This document shows, piece after piece, positions 1 through 5,168 of a stretch of 5,168 bases of DNA. A program made the position numbers and the translations under genes. The DNA comes from Longimicrobiales bacterium. GTDB taxonomy: Bacteria; Gemmatimonadota; Gemmatimonadetes; Longimicrobiales; Gaopeijiaceae. Position 1 is the stretch's first letter; every line of letters starts with the position of its first letter. The notes below the pieces were generated by a model. The model was given only the letters and a program-made list of their open reading frames with translations. It did not search any database and had not been told where the DNA came from. Location: positions 1 through 5,168 of the forward strand of contig JAKMDG010000322.1 of the NCBI GenBank assembly GCA_022428035.1. The letters run 5' to 3'.

Positions 1-432
1 CTCCTGCACAGCCATGCGCCCTGCGACCTCGGACATCGGAGTCAACAGCGGCAGCTCGCCGGACTCGAGTTCGACCGTCTCGTATGCGATCGCGATCGCA
101 CCCGAGTCCACGACGGCCTTCGTCAACTCCTCCGAGGCAGCAAAGTGGAAGTAGGTGAAGATCACCTGGCCAGATCGCATGTGCGGCCATTCGGGTGCGA
201 TCGGTTCTTTGACCTTCACGATCATCTCGGCCTTCGCCCAGACCTCGTCGGCGGTGTCGAAAATCGTTGCGCCTGCATCCTCGTAGAAATCGTCGGTGAA
301 GCCGCTTCCCAGCCCCGCACCCTTCTCGATGAAGATTTCATGGCCACCCTGCACCAGCATCTCCGCACCAGCCGGGGTCATCGCCACCCGGTACTCGTCA
401 GGTTTGATCTCTTTCGGTACGCCAACCAGCAT
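1..432 (-). CDS. ald: Alanine dehydrogenase, N-terminal 144 residues (3' end of gene outside window)
   Basis: Alanine dehydrogenase catalyses the NAD-dependent, reversible deamination of L-alanine to pyruvate and ammonium in the cytoplasm. The ATG at 432 opens a frame that stays open to the window edge. The protein begins MLVGVPKEIKPDEYRVAMTP, the typical Ald start. Later blocks are VKVKEP (residues 72-77), TYFHFAA (93-99), AIAYETVE (114-121) and LLTPMSEVAGRMA (129-141). By family alignment, Arg15 and Lys75 are the pyruvate-binding residues and His96 the catalytic histidine; all fall at the numbers known from the mycobacterial enzyme. The NAD-binding Rossmann domain lies beyond the window. 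A weak GAGAG stands about 8 nt before the ATG. The gene starts 48 nt after the M16 peptidase stop, so cotranscription is possible, but no metabolic link is obvious. The related transhydrogenase alpha subunit is less likely given the FHFAA and SEVAGRMA blocks. Confidence 0.95.
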   Translation of the reverse strand, partial: MLVGVPKEIKPDEYRVAMTPAGAEMLVQGGHEIFIEKGAGLGSGFTDDFYEDAGATIFDTADEVWAKAEMIVKVKEPIAPEWPHMRSGQVIFTYFHFAASEELTKAVVDSGAIAIAYETVELESGELPLLTPMSEVAGRMAVQE

Positions 433-480
433 ATCGGTCTCTCGTGAGTTTTATGGGTGATTCGTGTAGGTGTTTCGGCC

Positions 481-1722
481 TCAGCCGGCCCCGGAGCGGG
501 TCTCGTCCGGCCCCAGCCTGAGCTCCAGGTGGCGCGCTGGGTCGAAGTATTGGCCAGCGACCCGAAGGATATCATCCGGTGTCACCGCATCAATCCGCGC
601 CAGCACGTCGTCGAGTCCCCGGAAAGGCTCGTCGTGCAGCGCGAAGGACGCCAGGCGATGAAGGCGAGCGCCGGTCGACTCGAGTGAGAGCATGACCTGC
701 CCCTTCACCTGCTGCTTGATCCGCTGCAGGTCCGCTTCAGTGAGTCCTTCGTTCGCCGCCCGAGTCAATACCCCTCGGACCGCCTCCGACGCCTGCTCCG
801 CCGTAGCCGGTCTCGTACCGACGTAGACACCGACCATGCCAGCCGATCGGTAAAAGCTCTGGAACGTGAAAACCGAGTAACAAAGCCCCAGCTCTTCACG
901 AACCTTCTGGAAGAGTCGAGAACTCATCCCACCCCCGAGCACGGAGGAGAGTAGAATCAGCGGGTAGCGGTCTGCGCTCGAATGCGCCGGAGCCTCGGCG
1001 CCGAAAACGATATGGGTCTGGGTCGTCGAGCGCTCGATCCGCTCGACGCCGGCGATGGTGCCCGTCGGGTGAGCCACCTGAACGCCTCGCTCCCCCATAG
1101 ACACGGCTTGGAAGTGACTGTTCACCCTCGCTACGAAGTCATCGTGCTCGACGTTCCCGGCAGCCGCCACGACCAGGTTCTGACCCACGTAGCGACGTCC
1201 GTGCAACTCTCGCAACGTGGCTCCTGCCATGGCGGTCACGGACTCCTTGGTCCCCAGGATCGAGCGACCGTACGGGTGGCCGGCCCACAGCCGCTCCGAG
1301 TGCTTCTCGAACACCAGATCGTCCGGGGTGTCCTCGACCTGAGCGATCTCTTCGAGCACGACTTCACGCTCCAGGTCCAAGTCGCCGTCTTCCAGCCTGG
1401 GCGCCAACACCAGATCCGACAGGACGTCTAGCGCAATCGGCACGTGCTCGTCGAGTACTCGGGCTTGGTAGGACGTGTGTTCGCGGCTCGTGTAGGCGTC
1501 GAGCGAGCCCCCCAGCGCTTCAAGTGAATCGGCAATCTCGAGGGCGGTTCTGCGCTCGGTACCCTTGAACACCATGTGTTCGAGCAGGTGGCTCACGCCG
1601 GTGTCGAGCTCAGTCTCGTGCGCGGCGCCCTGTCGGATCCACACGCCGATTGCCGCAGAGCGCATCCCGGGGATGTGCTCACTGAGGACGCGCACCCCGT
1701 TGTCGAGATGGGTCTCCAGCAT
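481..1722 (-). CDS. M16 family zinc peptidase (YmxG/MlpA, processing-peptidase-like)
   Basis: A 413-residue peptidase of the M16 (pitrilysin/insulinase) family, related to Bacillus YmxG/MlpA and the mitochondrial processing peptidase beta subunit. The inverted zinc motif is HLLEH at residues 45-49: His45 and His49 are ligands and Glu48 is the catalytic base. The third ligand is Glu125 in VVLEEI, 76 residues on, the usual distance. The second half carries the substrate-binding block GGGMSSRLFQKVREELGLCY (263-282) with the family Arg and Tyr. N-terminal M16 domain is about 8-160, C-terminal M16 domain about 165-345. There is no signal peptide, so a cytosolic role is inferred; the substrate is unknown. 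The ATG at 1722 is chosen because the family homology starts at once (LDNGVRVL) and the length fits. It has no good Shine-Dalgarno. A GTG at 1818, preceded by AGGGG 8 nt away, would add 32 residues without recognisable homology. The same frame is open back to 2010, but that part overlaps pnp. Confidence 0.93.
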   Translation of the reverse strand: MLETHLDNGVRVLSEHIPGMRSAAIGVWIRQGAAHETELDTGVSHLLEHMVFKGTERRTALEIADSLEALGGSLDAYTSREHTSYQARVLDEHVPIALDVLSDLVLAPRLEDGDLDLEREVVLEEIAQVEDTPDDLVFEKHSERLWAGHPYGRSILGTKESVTAMAGATLRELHGRRYVGQNLVVAAAGNVEHDDFVARVNSHFQAVSMGERGVQVAHPTGTIAGVERIERSTTQTHIVFGAEAPAHSSADRYPLILLSSVLGGGMSSRLFQKVREELGLCYSVFTFQSFYRSAGMVGVYVGTRPATAEQASEAVRGVLTRAANEGLTEADLQRIKQQVKGQVMLSLESTGARLHRLASFALHDEPFRGLDDVLARIDAVTPDDILRVAGQYFDPARHLELRLGPDETRSGAG

Positions 1723-1737
1723 CGCTTCTGTAAGCGA
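1722..1737 (-). promoter_or_regulatory. Small hairpin touching the M16 peptidase start codon
   Basis: On the minus strand TCGCTT-ACAG-AAGCGA is a perfect 6-bp stem whose last A is the first base of the ATG at 1722. It could mask this start, which also lacks a proper Shine-Dalgarno, and so is one reason to keep the upstream GTG at 1818 in mind. Confidence 0.35.
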
Positions 1738-1763
1738 CCCGCCCAAGGCGCGATCGACCAACG

Positions 1764-1801
1764 AGGAAGAGGGCACGGACTCGCGCCCGTACCCCCTCCC
1801 T
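1764..1801 (-). other. Long 15-bp stem-loop between pnp and the M16 peptidase gene
   Basis: On the minus strand GGGAGGGGGTACGG (1787-1800) pairs end to end with CCGTGCCCTCTTCC (1765-1778) around the 8-nt loop GCGCGAGT; a flanking A-T pair adds one more. Three pairs are G.U, which would be A-C mismatches in plus-strand RNA, so the fold is specific to the minus transcript. No T-run follows, so a classic terminator is unlikely. With the ATG start of the M16 gene it lies wholly in the gap; with the alternative GTG at 1818 it lies in codons 6-19. Suggested roles are an RNase III or processing site separating pnp from downstream mRNA, or a barrier to 3' exonucleases. Confidence 0.55.
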
Positions 1802-1861
1802 TTCGCGTGGTCACTCACGCTCGAACCCCTGACAGGAGCCGTGGAACGTGCGCCTCGGGCC

Positions 1862-4018
1862 TCAGCCCTCGACGCCCTCCTCAGTCGTATCCTCACCGTC
1901 GGCCGCGTCGCCATCTTTGGCGGCCGCGTCCTCGGCCAGCGCGGCCTTACGGGAGAGACGGAGTCGACCTTTCTCGTCGATCGAGAGCAGCTTGACCCGG
2001 ACGATGTCACCCTTCTTGACCACGTCCTCGGTGTTCTCGGTCCGACCGTCCTGGAGCTCGGAAATGTGGCACAGTCCTTCCGTGCCCGGCATGATCTCGA
2101 CGAAGGCGCCGAAGGTAGTCGTGTTCTTGACCGGCCCCTCGTAGATACGGCCGACCTCGGGATCCTTCACGATCGCCTCGATCATCTCGCGAGCACGGGC
2201 GCCGGCTTCGGCGTCCACGGCCGCGATCTTCACGATGCCGGAATCGTCAATGTCGATCGACGCACCAGACTCTTCCTGGATGGCCCTGATCGTCTTGCCC
2301 TTTGGCCCGATGATCTCACCGATTTTCTCCGGGTTGATCTGGATCGAGACGATGCGCGGCGCATAGTCCGAGAGCTCGTCCCGGTGTGAATCGAGCGCCT
2401 GTCCCATCTGATCGAGAATATGCATCCGACCCTTGTTGGCCCGCTCGAGCGCTTCGGTCAGGATGTCGACCGTGAGCCCCTCGATCTTGATGTCCATCTG
2501 GATCGACGTCACACCATCTCGCGTGCCCGCGACCTTGAAGTCCATGTCGCCGAGCGCGTCTTCGAGGCCGAGGATGTCGGTCAGGATGGCGACGTCGTCC
2601 CCCTCCTTGATCAGACCCATCGCAACACCGGCGCACGGTGACTTGATCGGCACACCCGCGTCCATCAGCGAGAGCGACGCGCCACAAACGGTCGCCATCG
2701 AGGACGAACCGTTGGACTCGAGAACGTCGGAGACGATTCGGATGGTGTACGGGAAGTCTTCGTACGCCGGCAGGAGCGGCTGCATCGCCCGCTCGGCCAG
2801 ATTTCCGTGACCGATCTCACGGCGAGACGTACCGCGGAACGGTCGCGCCTCACCCACAGAGAAGGGCGGGAAGTTGTAGTGCAGCATGAACGACTTCTTG
2901 ATCTCTTCTCGTGAGTCGATCGAGTCGATCCGCTGTTCGTCGCGTGACGTGCCGAGCGTCACGACCGCGAGTGCCTGTGTTTGACCACGCGTAAACAGCG
3001 CTGATCCGTGCGTGCGCGGCAGGATACCCACCTCGGACGTAATCGCGCGGATGTCGTCAACCCCACGGCCATCAGCCCGCTCACCCTTGTCGAGAATGGT
3101 GCGGCGCATCGTGTTCTTTTCGATGCTACGCAGGACATTCTTGATGTCCTTCGCGTGCTCGGCATACGCCTCATCTTCCTCGGTCATCGCAGCAATCACG
3201 TCTTCGGTGACCGTCGCCATGGCCTGGCTGCGCTCCTGCTTGTCACCGATACCGAGGGCCTCGGCGACCTTCGCCCCTGCCAATTCCTCGACACGGGCCT
3301 TGAGTGCTGCATCGGGCTCCTGCGGAGACCAGTCCATGTCGGGCACGCGGTGGCCCTCCAAGAACTCCTCCTGCATCGCGACGAGCTCTCGGATGGCGTC
3401 GTGCGCGACGTTCAGGCCCTCCAGGATCTCGATCTCCGGCACTTCGAGGGCCCCACCCTCGACCATCGTGATCGCATCGGCCGAACCGGATACGACGAGG
3501 TCGACGTCGGAGTACTCAAGCTGCTGGAAGGTCGGGTTGACCACCCAGTTACCCTGAATCCGTCCGACACGCGCTGAAGCGACAGCCGTGTTGAACGGCG
3601 CCTTCGACATGTTCAGCGCAACCGAGGCGCCGAGCAGAGCGATGACGTCTGCGTCGTTTTCCTGGTCGGCCGAAAGGATGAAGCACGCGACCTGAGTCTC
3701 GTGCATGAATCCGTTCGGGAAGAGCGGCCGGATGGGCCGATCAATCATTCTGGCCGAGAGGATCTCTTTCTCGCCCGGGCGTCCTTCCCGCTTGAAGAAG
3801 CCACCGGGAATCTTGCCGGCGGCGTACGACTTCTCCCGATACTCGATCGTGAGAGGGAAGAAGGGGAGGTGCGTGGGGTCATCCCGTACCGTGACGGCAC
3901 AAAGGACAACGGTGTCGCCGTACTGCACGAGGCACGAACCCTGCGCGAGCTTGGCCATGCGGCCCACCTCGAGCGAGAGCGTGCGCCCTGCGAATTGGCG
4001 CTCCATTCTCTGCATCAT
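1862..4018 (-). CDS. pnp: Polyribonucleotide nucleotidyltransferase (PNPase)
   Basis: PNPase degrades RNA 3'-to-5' by phosphorolysis, releasing nucleoside diphosphates, and can add tails in reverse; it works as a ring-shaped homotrimer, often in a degradosome. The 718 residues hold all domains: first RNase PH core (about 10-145), helical domain (about 150-300), second RNase PH core (about 318-460, extending to 540), KH (about 555-615) and S1 (about 622-692). Visible landmarks are the FFKRE loop (74-78) that contacts RNA, the phosphate-binding GSSSMA (437-442), and EDALGDMDFK (486-495) with catalytic Asp487, Asp493 and Lys495 (E. coli Asp486, Asp492, Lys494). The KH GxxG loop is IIGPKGK (569-575). 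A short acidic tail follows residue 694. The first of two tandem ATGs (4018, 4015) is used; a weak GAAGTGAG lies upstream, and a third ATG (4006) is possible. The gene is intact, and a folded leader precedes it. Confidence 0.98.
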   Translation of the reverse strand: MMQRMERQFAGRTLSLEVGRMAKLAQGSCLVQYGDTVVLCAVTVRDDPTHLPFFPLTIEYREKSYAAGKIPGGFFKREGRPGEKEILSARMIDRPIRPLFPNGFMHETQVACFILSADQENDADVIALLGASVALNMSKAPFNTAVASARVGRIQGNWVVNPTFQQLEYSDVDLVVSGSADAITMVEGGALEVPEIEILEGLNVAHDAIRELVAMQEEFLEGHRVPDMDWSPQEPDAALKARVEELAGAKVAEALGIGDKQERSQAMATVTEDVIAAMTEEDEAYAEHAKDIKNVLRSIEKNTMRRTILDKGERADGRGVDDIRAITSEVGILPRTHGSALFTRGQTQALAVVTLGTSRDEQRIDSIDSREEIKKSFMLHYNFPPFSVGEARPFRGTSRREIGHGNLAERAMQPLLPAYEDFPYTIRIVSDVLESNGSSSMATVCGASLSLMDAGVPIKSPCAGVAMGLIKEGDDVAILTDILGLEDALGDMDFKVAGTRDGVTSIQMDIKIEGLTVDILTEALERANKGRMHILDQMGQALDSHRDELSDYAPRIVSIQINPEKIGEIIGPKGKTIRAIQEESGASIDIDDSGIVKIAAVDAEAGARAREMIEAIVKDPEVGRIYEGPVKNTTTFGAFVEIMPGTEGLCHISELQDGRTENTEDVVKKGDIVRVKLLSIDEKGRLRLSRKAALAEDAAAKDGDAADGEDTTEEGVEG

Positions 4019-4024
4019 CTGTTG

Positions 4025-4294
4025 TTACTCACTTCGTTTGCGGACGGGATCGTCCCGCCCCTGAACAAGGGGCCGAAGTGCGCGCATGAGATCCGGAGGA
4101 GAGAGCGACCGCCGCGAGGGGGCACGGAGCGCTTGAAGAGCGAGCCGTGAGCCCAACTGTGCAGCCATGTTGTAGGCCGTCTCCCACCCGAGGCACGTAC
4201 GCACTCGGCTGATGAGCCGGTTCCGCACGCCCTTTGGCGAGTGGACCGGGTCCTGCACCACGACCAGACGGCCGCGGGTTTCCCGAACGCACAA
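4025..4294 (-). CDS. Possible 89-residue hypothetical ORF between rpsO and pnp
   Basis: This frame begins with a TTG at 4294 and ends with TAA at 4025-4027, six nucleotides before the pnp ATG. I do not recognise the product. It is basic and Arg-rich, includes GRLVVVQDPVHSP and ETAYNMAAQLGSRLALQALR, and has no membrane segment. Counting by hand, GC at codon positions 1, 2 and 3 is about 73, 54 and 73 percent, a coding-like pattern. Against it: the TTG has no clear Shine-Dalgarno, it sits in the loop of the stem after rpsO, other starts are absent before the upstream in-frame stop, and all three minus frames are open here. The 3' end overlaps the folded pnp leader. It could be a coupled leader ORF, a decayed gene, or chance. 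Confidence 0.22.
   Translation of the reverse strand: MCVRETRGRLVVVQDPVHSPKGVRNRLISRVRTCLGWETAYNMAAQLGSRLALQALRAPSRRSLSPPDLMRALRPLVQGRDDPVRKRSE
4030..4080 (-). promoter_or_regulatory. Predicted three-way junction in the pnp leader
   Basis: On the minus strand CACTTCG (4074-4080) pairs with CGAAGTG (4030-4036), a perfect 7-bp outer helix. Inside it, with no spacer, come GCCCCT-TGTTC-AGGGGC (4057-4073, 6 bp) and GGGA-CGA-TCCC (4046-4056, 4 bp), then a 9-nt linker GTCCGCAAA. The closing arm CGAAGTG contains most of the only Shine-Dalgarno-like stretch before the pnp ATG at 4018 (GAAGTGAG), so folding could lower pnp translation. In E. coli, PNPase represses its own mRNA through an RNase III-cut leader helix; a similar role here is inference. 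Confidence 0.45.
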
Positions 4295-4305
4295 AGCGTC
4301 CGGGA
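4281..4305 (-). other. 10-bp stem-loop just after the rpsO stop codon
   Basis: On the minus strand TCCCGGACGC (4296-4305) pairs with GCGTTCGGGA (4281-4290) around the loop TTTGT. Nine pairs are Watson-Crick and one is G.U; on the plus strand the latter would be an A-C mismatch, so the fold suits the rpsO transcript. It begins 5 nt after the TGA. No T-run follows (AAACCCGCGG comes next), so it is not a standard intrinsic terminator. A role as a 3'-end barrier for rpsO mRNA or a processing site, like the hairpin after E. coli rpsO, is inference. The alternative small hairpin CGGG-AAA-CCCG uses the same right arm. Confidence 0.5.
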
Positions 4306-4310
4306 TGAGA

Positions 4311-4571
4311 TCAATGCCGCAGTCCGAGATCCTTGATGAGCTCGCGGTACTGCTCCACGTCGTCGCGCTTCACATAGTCGAGAAGTCTGCGCCGGCGGCC
4401 AACCATCTTGAGCAGGCCCTGCCGAGAGTGGTGATCCTTCCGGTGCGCGTCGAAGTGCGACCGAAGATCGTTGATCCGTGCGGTCAGGATCGCGATCTGG
4501 ACCGGGGCGCTCCCACGATCTGTCTCGTGGAGCTGGTACTTCTTGATAATGTCTTCCTTGACGATCGCCAT
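4311..4571 (-). CDS. rpsO: 30S ribosomal protein S15
   Basis: S15 is a primary 16S rRNA-binding protein that binds the h20-h21-h22 junction early in 30S assembly and helps form bridge B4 to the large subunit. The protein has 86 residues against a usual 88-89 and is entirely helical in type. Diagnostic blocks are GSAPVQIAILTARINDLRSH (residues 20-39), DHHSRQGLL (46-54), MVGRRRRLLDYVKR (56-69) and the end YRELIKDLGLRH. The conserved HxxDHHSRxGL region that touches the rRNA three-way junction is present. The ATG at 4571 has AGGAGG 9 nt upstream, which fixes the start. It lies between ribF and pnp as in many bacteria. S15 often represses its own mRNA through leader structure, and the leader here is foldable. 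Confidence 0.98.
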   Translation of the reverse strand: MAIVKEDIIKKYQLHETDRGSAPVQIAILTARINDLRSHFDAHRKDHHSRQGLLKMVGRRRRLLDYVKRDDVEQYRELIKDLGLRH

Positions 4572-4580
4572 GGTGGCGTG

Positions 4581-4586
4581 CCTCCT
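4581..4586 (-). promoter_or_regulatory. Strong Shine-Dalgarno of rpsO
   Basis: The minus-strand sequence is AGGAGG with a 9-nt spacer to the rpsO ATG at 4571. It is the best ribosome binding site in the window. It lies in CTCCTGAGGAG (4582-4592), a self-complementary 11-mer that can fold into a 4-bp stem with a TGA loop and partly hide the site. GGAGG can also pair with CTTCC at 4607-4611 in the leader hairpin just upstream (one G.U pair). Confidence 0.85.
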
Positions 4587-4598
4587 CAGGAGTCCGAT

Positions 4599-4653
4599 GC
4601 TTCAAGGGAAGCGAAAGCTGAACACCCAGATTGGGCGGCCTTCGAGATTCAGC
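4599..4653 (-). promoter_or_regulatory. Folded rpsO leader, candidate S15 autoregulatory element
   Basis: Read on the minus strand, GCTGAA (4648-4653) pairs with TTCAGC (4617-4622). Stacked directly on its 3' side is CGCCCA-ATC-TGGGTG (4623-4637), a 6-bp stem with one G.U pair. A 10-nt bulge, TCTCGAAGGC (4638-4647), lies only on the 5' side. A second hairpin, GCTTC-CCTT-GAAGC (4599-4612), follows five nucleotides after position 4617. Its loop CCTT is complementary to AAGG (4639-4642) in the bulge, so a 4-bp loop-bulge pseudoknot is possible. The element ends 12 nt before the Shine-Dalgarno. S15 is known to repress itself through leaders of several unrelated folds in different phyla; assignment here is inference from position and fold, not recognition of a known class. 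Confidence 0.45.
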
Positions 4654-4684
4654 ATGAAAAGCTAGACAATCCCCGATTGGTCGT

Positions 4685-5168
4685 CTACGGCCGATGCGTC
4701 CAACCCGAAACGATCTCGCGAGCCTGATCCACATCCTTGCGGATCTGTTCGAGTAGCGCGTCGACACCCGCGAACGGCGCGATACCTCTCAGTCGTTTAA
4801 TGAAATCCACCCGCACCTCTTCACCGTAAATGTCCCGATCAAAGTCGAGCAGATGCAGTTCGACGCTGGGTGGCGACCCTTTGAATGTCGGTCTCGGGCC
4901 CATGTGGAGCGCTCCTGCGTAGCTACCGTCCTTCAGAACGCCCCGGACCGCGTAAATTCCCTCGGGAGGAACGAGCTTGTCTCGCTCCATAAGCCGTAGG
5001 TTGGCCGTGGGGAACCCGAGCCCCTTCCCCCTCCCTTCTCCGCGCACCACGATGCCGCGAATCGAGTAGGGGCGACCAAGCGACTCGATCACGTCGGCTA
5101 CCTGCCCCTGAAGGAGCGTCTCGCGGATACGAGACGACGAGACGGCGGCATCTCCGACGGAGACCGGC
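4685..5168 (-). CDS. ribF: Bifunctional riboflavin kinase/FAD synthetase, C-terminal 160 residues (5' end outside window)
   Basis: RibF phosphorylates riboflavin to FMN and adenylylates FMN to FAD. The frame is open to the right window edge, so the N-terminal adenylyltransferase half is mostly missing. The visible part starts PVSVGDAAVSSSRIRETLLQ; SSSRIR matches the family S-S-T-x-I-R motif closing the FAD-synthetase half. A complete riboflavin kinase domain follows from GRPYSIRGIV. It has GKGLGFPTANL, whose PTAN motif binds Mg-ATP and flavin, then EGIYAVRGVL, MGPRPTF, and SVELHLLDF, where the Glu is the presumed catalytic base. An internal GTG at 5092 could be mistaken for a start, but homology continues upstream of it. 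The stop is TAG at 4685-4687, 113 nt before rpsO. In some bacteria the orthologue is called ribC. Confidence 0.96.
   Translation of the reverse strand, partial: PVSVGDAAVSSSRIRETLLQGQVADVIESLGRPYSIRGIVVRGEGRGKGLGFPTANLRLMERDKLVPPEGIYAVRGVLKDGSYAGALHMGPRPTFKGSPPSVELHLLDFDRDIYGEEVRVDFIKRLRGIAPFAGVDALLEQIRKDVDQAREIVSGWTHRP

Noticed and set aside
433..480. CATAAA resembling a -10 box before ald
   Set aside because: No -35-like hexamer is found at 17 nt (the bases there are CCGAAA), so a promoter cannot be supported.
1723..2010. N-terminal extension of the M16 peptidase frame up to position 2010
   Set aside because: It overlaps the S1 domain and tail of pnp out of frame, is Arg/Ser-rich and low in complexity, and the M16 homology starts only at about 1722.
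1565..2389. Long plus-strand open frame of 274 codons opposite pnp and the M16 gene
   Set aside because: It lies antisense to two clearly homologous genes, has no recognisable domain, and long antisense frames are expected in GC-rich coding DNA.
3008..3577. Two overlapping plus-strand frames of about 180-190 codons opposite pnp
   Set aside because: Both are mirror frames of the conserved PNPase coding sequence with no domain of their own.
4206..4219. CGGCT-CATC-AGCCG hairpin in the rpsO-pnp gap
   Set aside because: It is a 5-bp stem in GC-rich DNA with no positional link to a start or stop; chance is sufficient.
4666..4684. Small CAATC-GGG-GATTG hairpin followed a few bases later by TTTT, as a possible ribF terminator
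   Set aside because: The stem is 5 bp plus a bulged extension and AT-rich, and the T-run is short and offset, so it is too weak to call as a terminator.
4212..4727. Plus-strand frame of 171 codons opposite rpsO and its leader
   Set aside because: It is antisense to rpsO and has no ribosome binding site or recognisable motif.
4015..4767. 250-codon minus-strand frame running through the rpsO region
   Set aside because: It is out of frame with rpsO and ribF, which are certain, and its translation is rich in Arg, Ser, Trp and Cys like a shadow frame.
1..5168. A novel defence, mobile or biosynthetic system
   Set aside because: All confident genes are well-known housekeeping families in a common order, and no repeats, integrase, transposase or composition break is visible.

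Overview
The window is a compact, one-strand (minus) housekeeping gene cluster. Read in the direction of transcription, from right to left, it holds the 3' part of ribF (FMN/FAD synthesis), rpsO (ribosomal protein S15), pnp (polynucleotide phosphorylase), an M16 zinc peptidase of the YmxG/mitochondrial-processing-peptidase type, and the 5' part of ald (alanine dehydrogenase). Both edge genes are cut by the window. I see no rRNA, tRNA, CRISPR array, insertion sequence, phage gene or origin, and no plus-strand gene that I can support. 

The DNA is GC-rich, roughly 60 percent by eye. The order ribF-rpsO-pnp-M16 peptidase is a widely kept bacterial arrangement, also seen in Bacillus as ribC-rpsO-pnpA-(ylxY)-mlpA/ymxG. 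With the high GC and ald next door, a Gram-negative lineage such as Gemmatimonadota is possible. That is only an impression; the sequence does not settle the phylum. 

Region by region: 4685-5168 is the RibF C-terminus, with the end of the FAD-synthetase half and a whole riboflavin kinase domain. 4572-4684 is a 113-nt rpsO leader with two stem-loops and a strong Shine-Dalgarno. 4311-4571 is rpsO. 4019-4310 is a 292-nt rpsO-pnp gap with a 10-bp stem-loop just after the rpsO stop, a possible 89-codon ORF, and a predicted three-way junction beside the pnp start. 1862-4018 is pnp. 1723-1861 is the pnp-M16 gap with a long hairpin at 1764-1801 and a short one touching the chosen M16 start. 481-1722 is the M16 peptidase. 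433-480 is a short spacer. 1-432 is the start of ald. 

The genes suggest a translation/RNA-turnover transcription unit with cofactor and protein-processing genes attached. No new protein system is visible. The most interesting signals are RNA-level: the rpsO, pnp and M16 junctions each carry an inverted repeat, and three contain G.U pairs that form only in the minus-strand RNA. These are candidates for S15 autoregulation, PNPase autoregulation and mRNA processing, but all rest on hand-folding and need comparative support.
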